7,258 bases of DNA from Candidatus Omnitrophota bacterium (GTDB lineage: Bacteria; Omnitrophota; Koll11; Gygaellales; Profunditerraquicolaceae): contig JAQUNE010000068.1 in the NCBI GenBank assembly GCA_028717765.1, positions 1-7,258 on the forward strand, in the 5' to 3' direction. The notes below the pieces were generated by a model. That model did not search any database, was not told where the DNA came from, and saw nothing but the letters and a program-made list of their open reading frames with translations. Shown here piece after piece: positions 5,976 to 7,258 of this stretch (position 1 is the first letter of the stretch; every line of letters begins with the position of its first letter). Both the position numbers and the translations under genes were made by a program.

Positions 5976-7258
5976 CTATGCCTCTGATACGATAGTAATA
6001 GAATCCAAGTCATTTTTGTAATAGCTACCTCCCTCCTTTCTTAAGATTTCTTGCCTTTCTTTAATTAGATTATTATTACCCCCAAAAACACCTACCTTTT
6101 CTGTTTCTAAATAGAGATAGGCGATAATCTCAGACAAAAGCGGAATTAAATTACGCAGGCTCTTAATGTTTTTTAGATCTGCCGCGCGAATAGCATTGCG
6201 CGCCATCTCCCAAAAAACCGGAATCGCCATCCACGATAAAGAAAGAATATCGGCTGTCCTCTGTTGAGAAATACCCATAAAACGCAGTGGCGATAATACC
6301 TTGCTCAGGCCACGGGTCAAATCTTGCGGCGAAGTAGTCCTCACCAACAAAGTACTAATCATGATTAAAAAGAGCACGCGCAAAGCAAAAATTGCGCCCA
6401 AGGTTAACCCTTCAGAGGTAAGTTTAAAGTAAACCATGTTCAATAAAATATGCTTGCCTGAATTAAAAAATAGCGGAAACAAAAATGAGGCAAAAATAAG
6501 TAGCACAGATTTTTTCATCTTGAAAAAGAGAAAACTAAAAGGTGTTGCTGAAGCTAAAGTAAGAACGATTAAAAATAAAAATAGCGCCAGGTACAGCCAC
6601 GGATTGGCAAAAATCAGCACTACGAACGAAAGGAGAAAAATTCCCATGATCTTTAAATCAGCTCTTAAGCGGTGGATGTAAGAATGCCCGGGAAAATAAT
6701 GCCGAAATTCCAGAAGAGAATGTTCTTTTGGATTCTTTGCTATGATTAACTTAAGGGCATCCTGGTTTTTTAATTTTAGGCAAACGTTACCCGCAACCAC
6801 ACCAGTCAACCAACCCATCAATACTGCGCCAATACAAAGCCAAGGCAGGAAGACAAAAATTCCTTTATGCCTCACAAGTATGAGATATGCTAAATAGAGC
6901 TGGACAAGATTATGCGATAGCGCGCTCAAAATGCTTATTCCCACAATGCTTAGACGGTAATGATGATGAAAACCGGATAACCAATAGAGTAATCCCATGA
7001 CCAAAGTACTGACAAAGGCACCGGAAAAACTCAAAATAAAAGTAGGGGACATAAAAGTTCCCATGATAAAGGAGCTTAAAATGGTGCGCAAAATCGCCAC
7101 TTCCAACGCCGGCCCAAACCCAAGGGTAACCAGGGCAATTAAGGTCATACAATTTGCTAACCCTAAGCGTAAGCCGGGAATAGGGTGGGGAATTAAGGAT
7201 TCCGATATCTGTAGAACGCAAGAAAGGGAAACCAACATCGCGATCTTATAAACGTTGT
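5976..7258 (-). CDS. Fusion of Gx-type (ECF S-like) membrane domain with EcfT/CbiQ-like domain (5' partial)
   Basis: The frame is open to the right edge; the in-frame ATG at 7238 is probably not the start, because family members have several residues before the L-V-S-L motif and the codons upstream (N-V-Y-K-I-A) fit that pattern. Numbering from that Met: residues 1-155 match the Gx transporter family (Pfam 'heptaprenyl diphosphate synthase component I', an ECF S-like fold), with E13-S-L-I-P, P21-G-L-R-L-G-L-A-N and H109-N. A 40-residue linker follows, then an EcfT/CbiQ-like domain at about 195-390 with L-V-R-T-T-S-P-Q-D-L-T-R-G-L (298-311), P-L-R-F-M-G-I and W-M-A-I-P. In ECF transporters S binds substrate and T couples to paired ATPases; no ATPase is encoded in the window, and the cytoplasmic A-R-G coupling motifs of T are not recognisable (350-355 reads IRAADL). 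Context with ApbE suggests a flavin or related cargo, but a vitamin or isoprenoid-linked role is also possible. Confidence 0.82.
   Translation of the reverse strand, partial: NVYKIAMLVSLSCVLQISESLIPHPIPGLRLGLANCMTLIALVTLGFGPALEVAILRTILSSFIMGTFMSPTFILSFSGAFVSTLVMGLLYWLSGFHHHYRLSIVGISILSALSHNLVQLYLAYLILVRHKGIFVFLPWLCIGAVLMGWLTGVVAGNVCLKLKNQDALKLIIAKNPKEHSLLEFRHYFPGHSYIHRLRADLKIMGIFLLSFVVLIFANPWLYLALFLFLIVLTLASATPFSFLFFKMKKSVLLIFASFLFPLFFNSGKHILLNMVYFKLTSEGLTLGAIFALRVLFLIMISTLLVRTTSPQDLTRGLSKVLSPLRFMGISQQRTADILSLSWMAIPVFWEMARNAIRAADLKNIKSLRNLIPLLSEIIAYLYLETEKVGVFGGNNNLIKERQEILRKEGGSYYKNDLDSITIVSEA

Noticed and set aside
5583..5987. 134-residue plus-strand frame opposite the porin start
   Set aside because: Antisense to the porin signal peptide and coiled coil; composition is the mirror of that gene and no ribosome site or family signal was seen.
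5900..6013. Upstream in-frame start for the porin
   Set aside because: It would overlap the preceding gene, place 38 polar residues before a clear signal peptide and lacks the ribosome site found at 5907-5913.
1..7258. tRNA, rRNA, riboswitch, CRISPR array or insertion sequence
   Set aside because: No cloverleaf, conserved RNA core, regularly spaced repeats or transposase was seen, although the Thi4-like gene prompted a look for a TPP riboswitch in 570-683.

Overview
The window is about 40% GC and all seven supportable genes plus one partial gene lie on the minus strand, so it reads right to left. A signal-peptide-bearing beta-barrel porin that ends in Phe, together with exported redox proteins, indicates a diderm (Gram-negative type) bacterium. 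Gene styles (the CheY-like receiver with a long beta4-beta5 insertion, strong GGAGG ribosome sites, the mix of families) remind me of an uncultivated phylum such as Omnitrophota, but that placement is inference and not firm.

Layout in transcription order: (1) 7258-5976, an open-ended gene fusing a Gx/ECF-S-like membrane domain to an EcfT/CbiQ-like membrane domain; (2) 5899-4646, a coiled-coil porin; a perfect 15-bp stem-loop at 4589-4629; (3) 4562-3540, a membrane-anchored ApbE-family flavin transferase; (4) 3538-2948, an exported FMN-binding-domain protein with the S-G-A-T flavinylation motif, starting 1 nt after the ApbE stop; (5) 2902-2441, a four-helix membrane protein of unknown function; (6) 2400-2002, a single-domain response regulator; (7) 1997-684, a membrane histidine kinase with a RegB-like GGxxNPF motif. 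A 114-nt gap with two inverted repeats (598-633, 658-681) and a possible promoter then precedes (8) 569-1, the N-terminal part of a divergent Thi4-family FAD protein that runs off the left edge.

Genes 1-7 have gaps of 1-83 nt and most have their own good Shine-Dalgarno site, so they look like one operon. The most economical reading is an extracytosolic flavin redox module: an ECF-like membrane protein that could move a flavin across the inner membrane, ApbE that would attach FMN to the exported carrier, a membrane protein with Cys/His facing the carrier's side, a porin for solute access through the outer membrane, and a two-component system whose kinase may sense quinone redox state. Parts of this are tested only by motif. 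Three key proteins depart from their family consensus: ApbE lacks the usual Asp/Thr metal ligands, the EcfT domain lacks recognisable A-R-G coupling motifs, and the Thi4-like protein lacks the Cys or His sulfur-donor position. No RNA genes, mobile elements or CRISPR arrays were seen.
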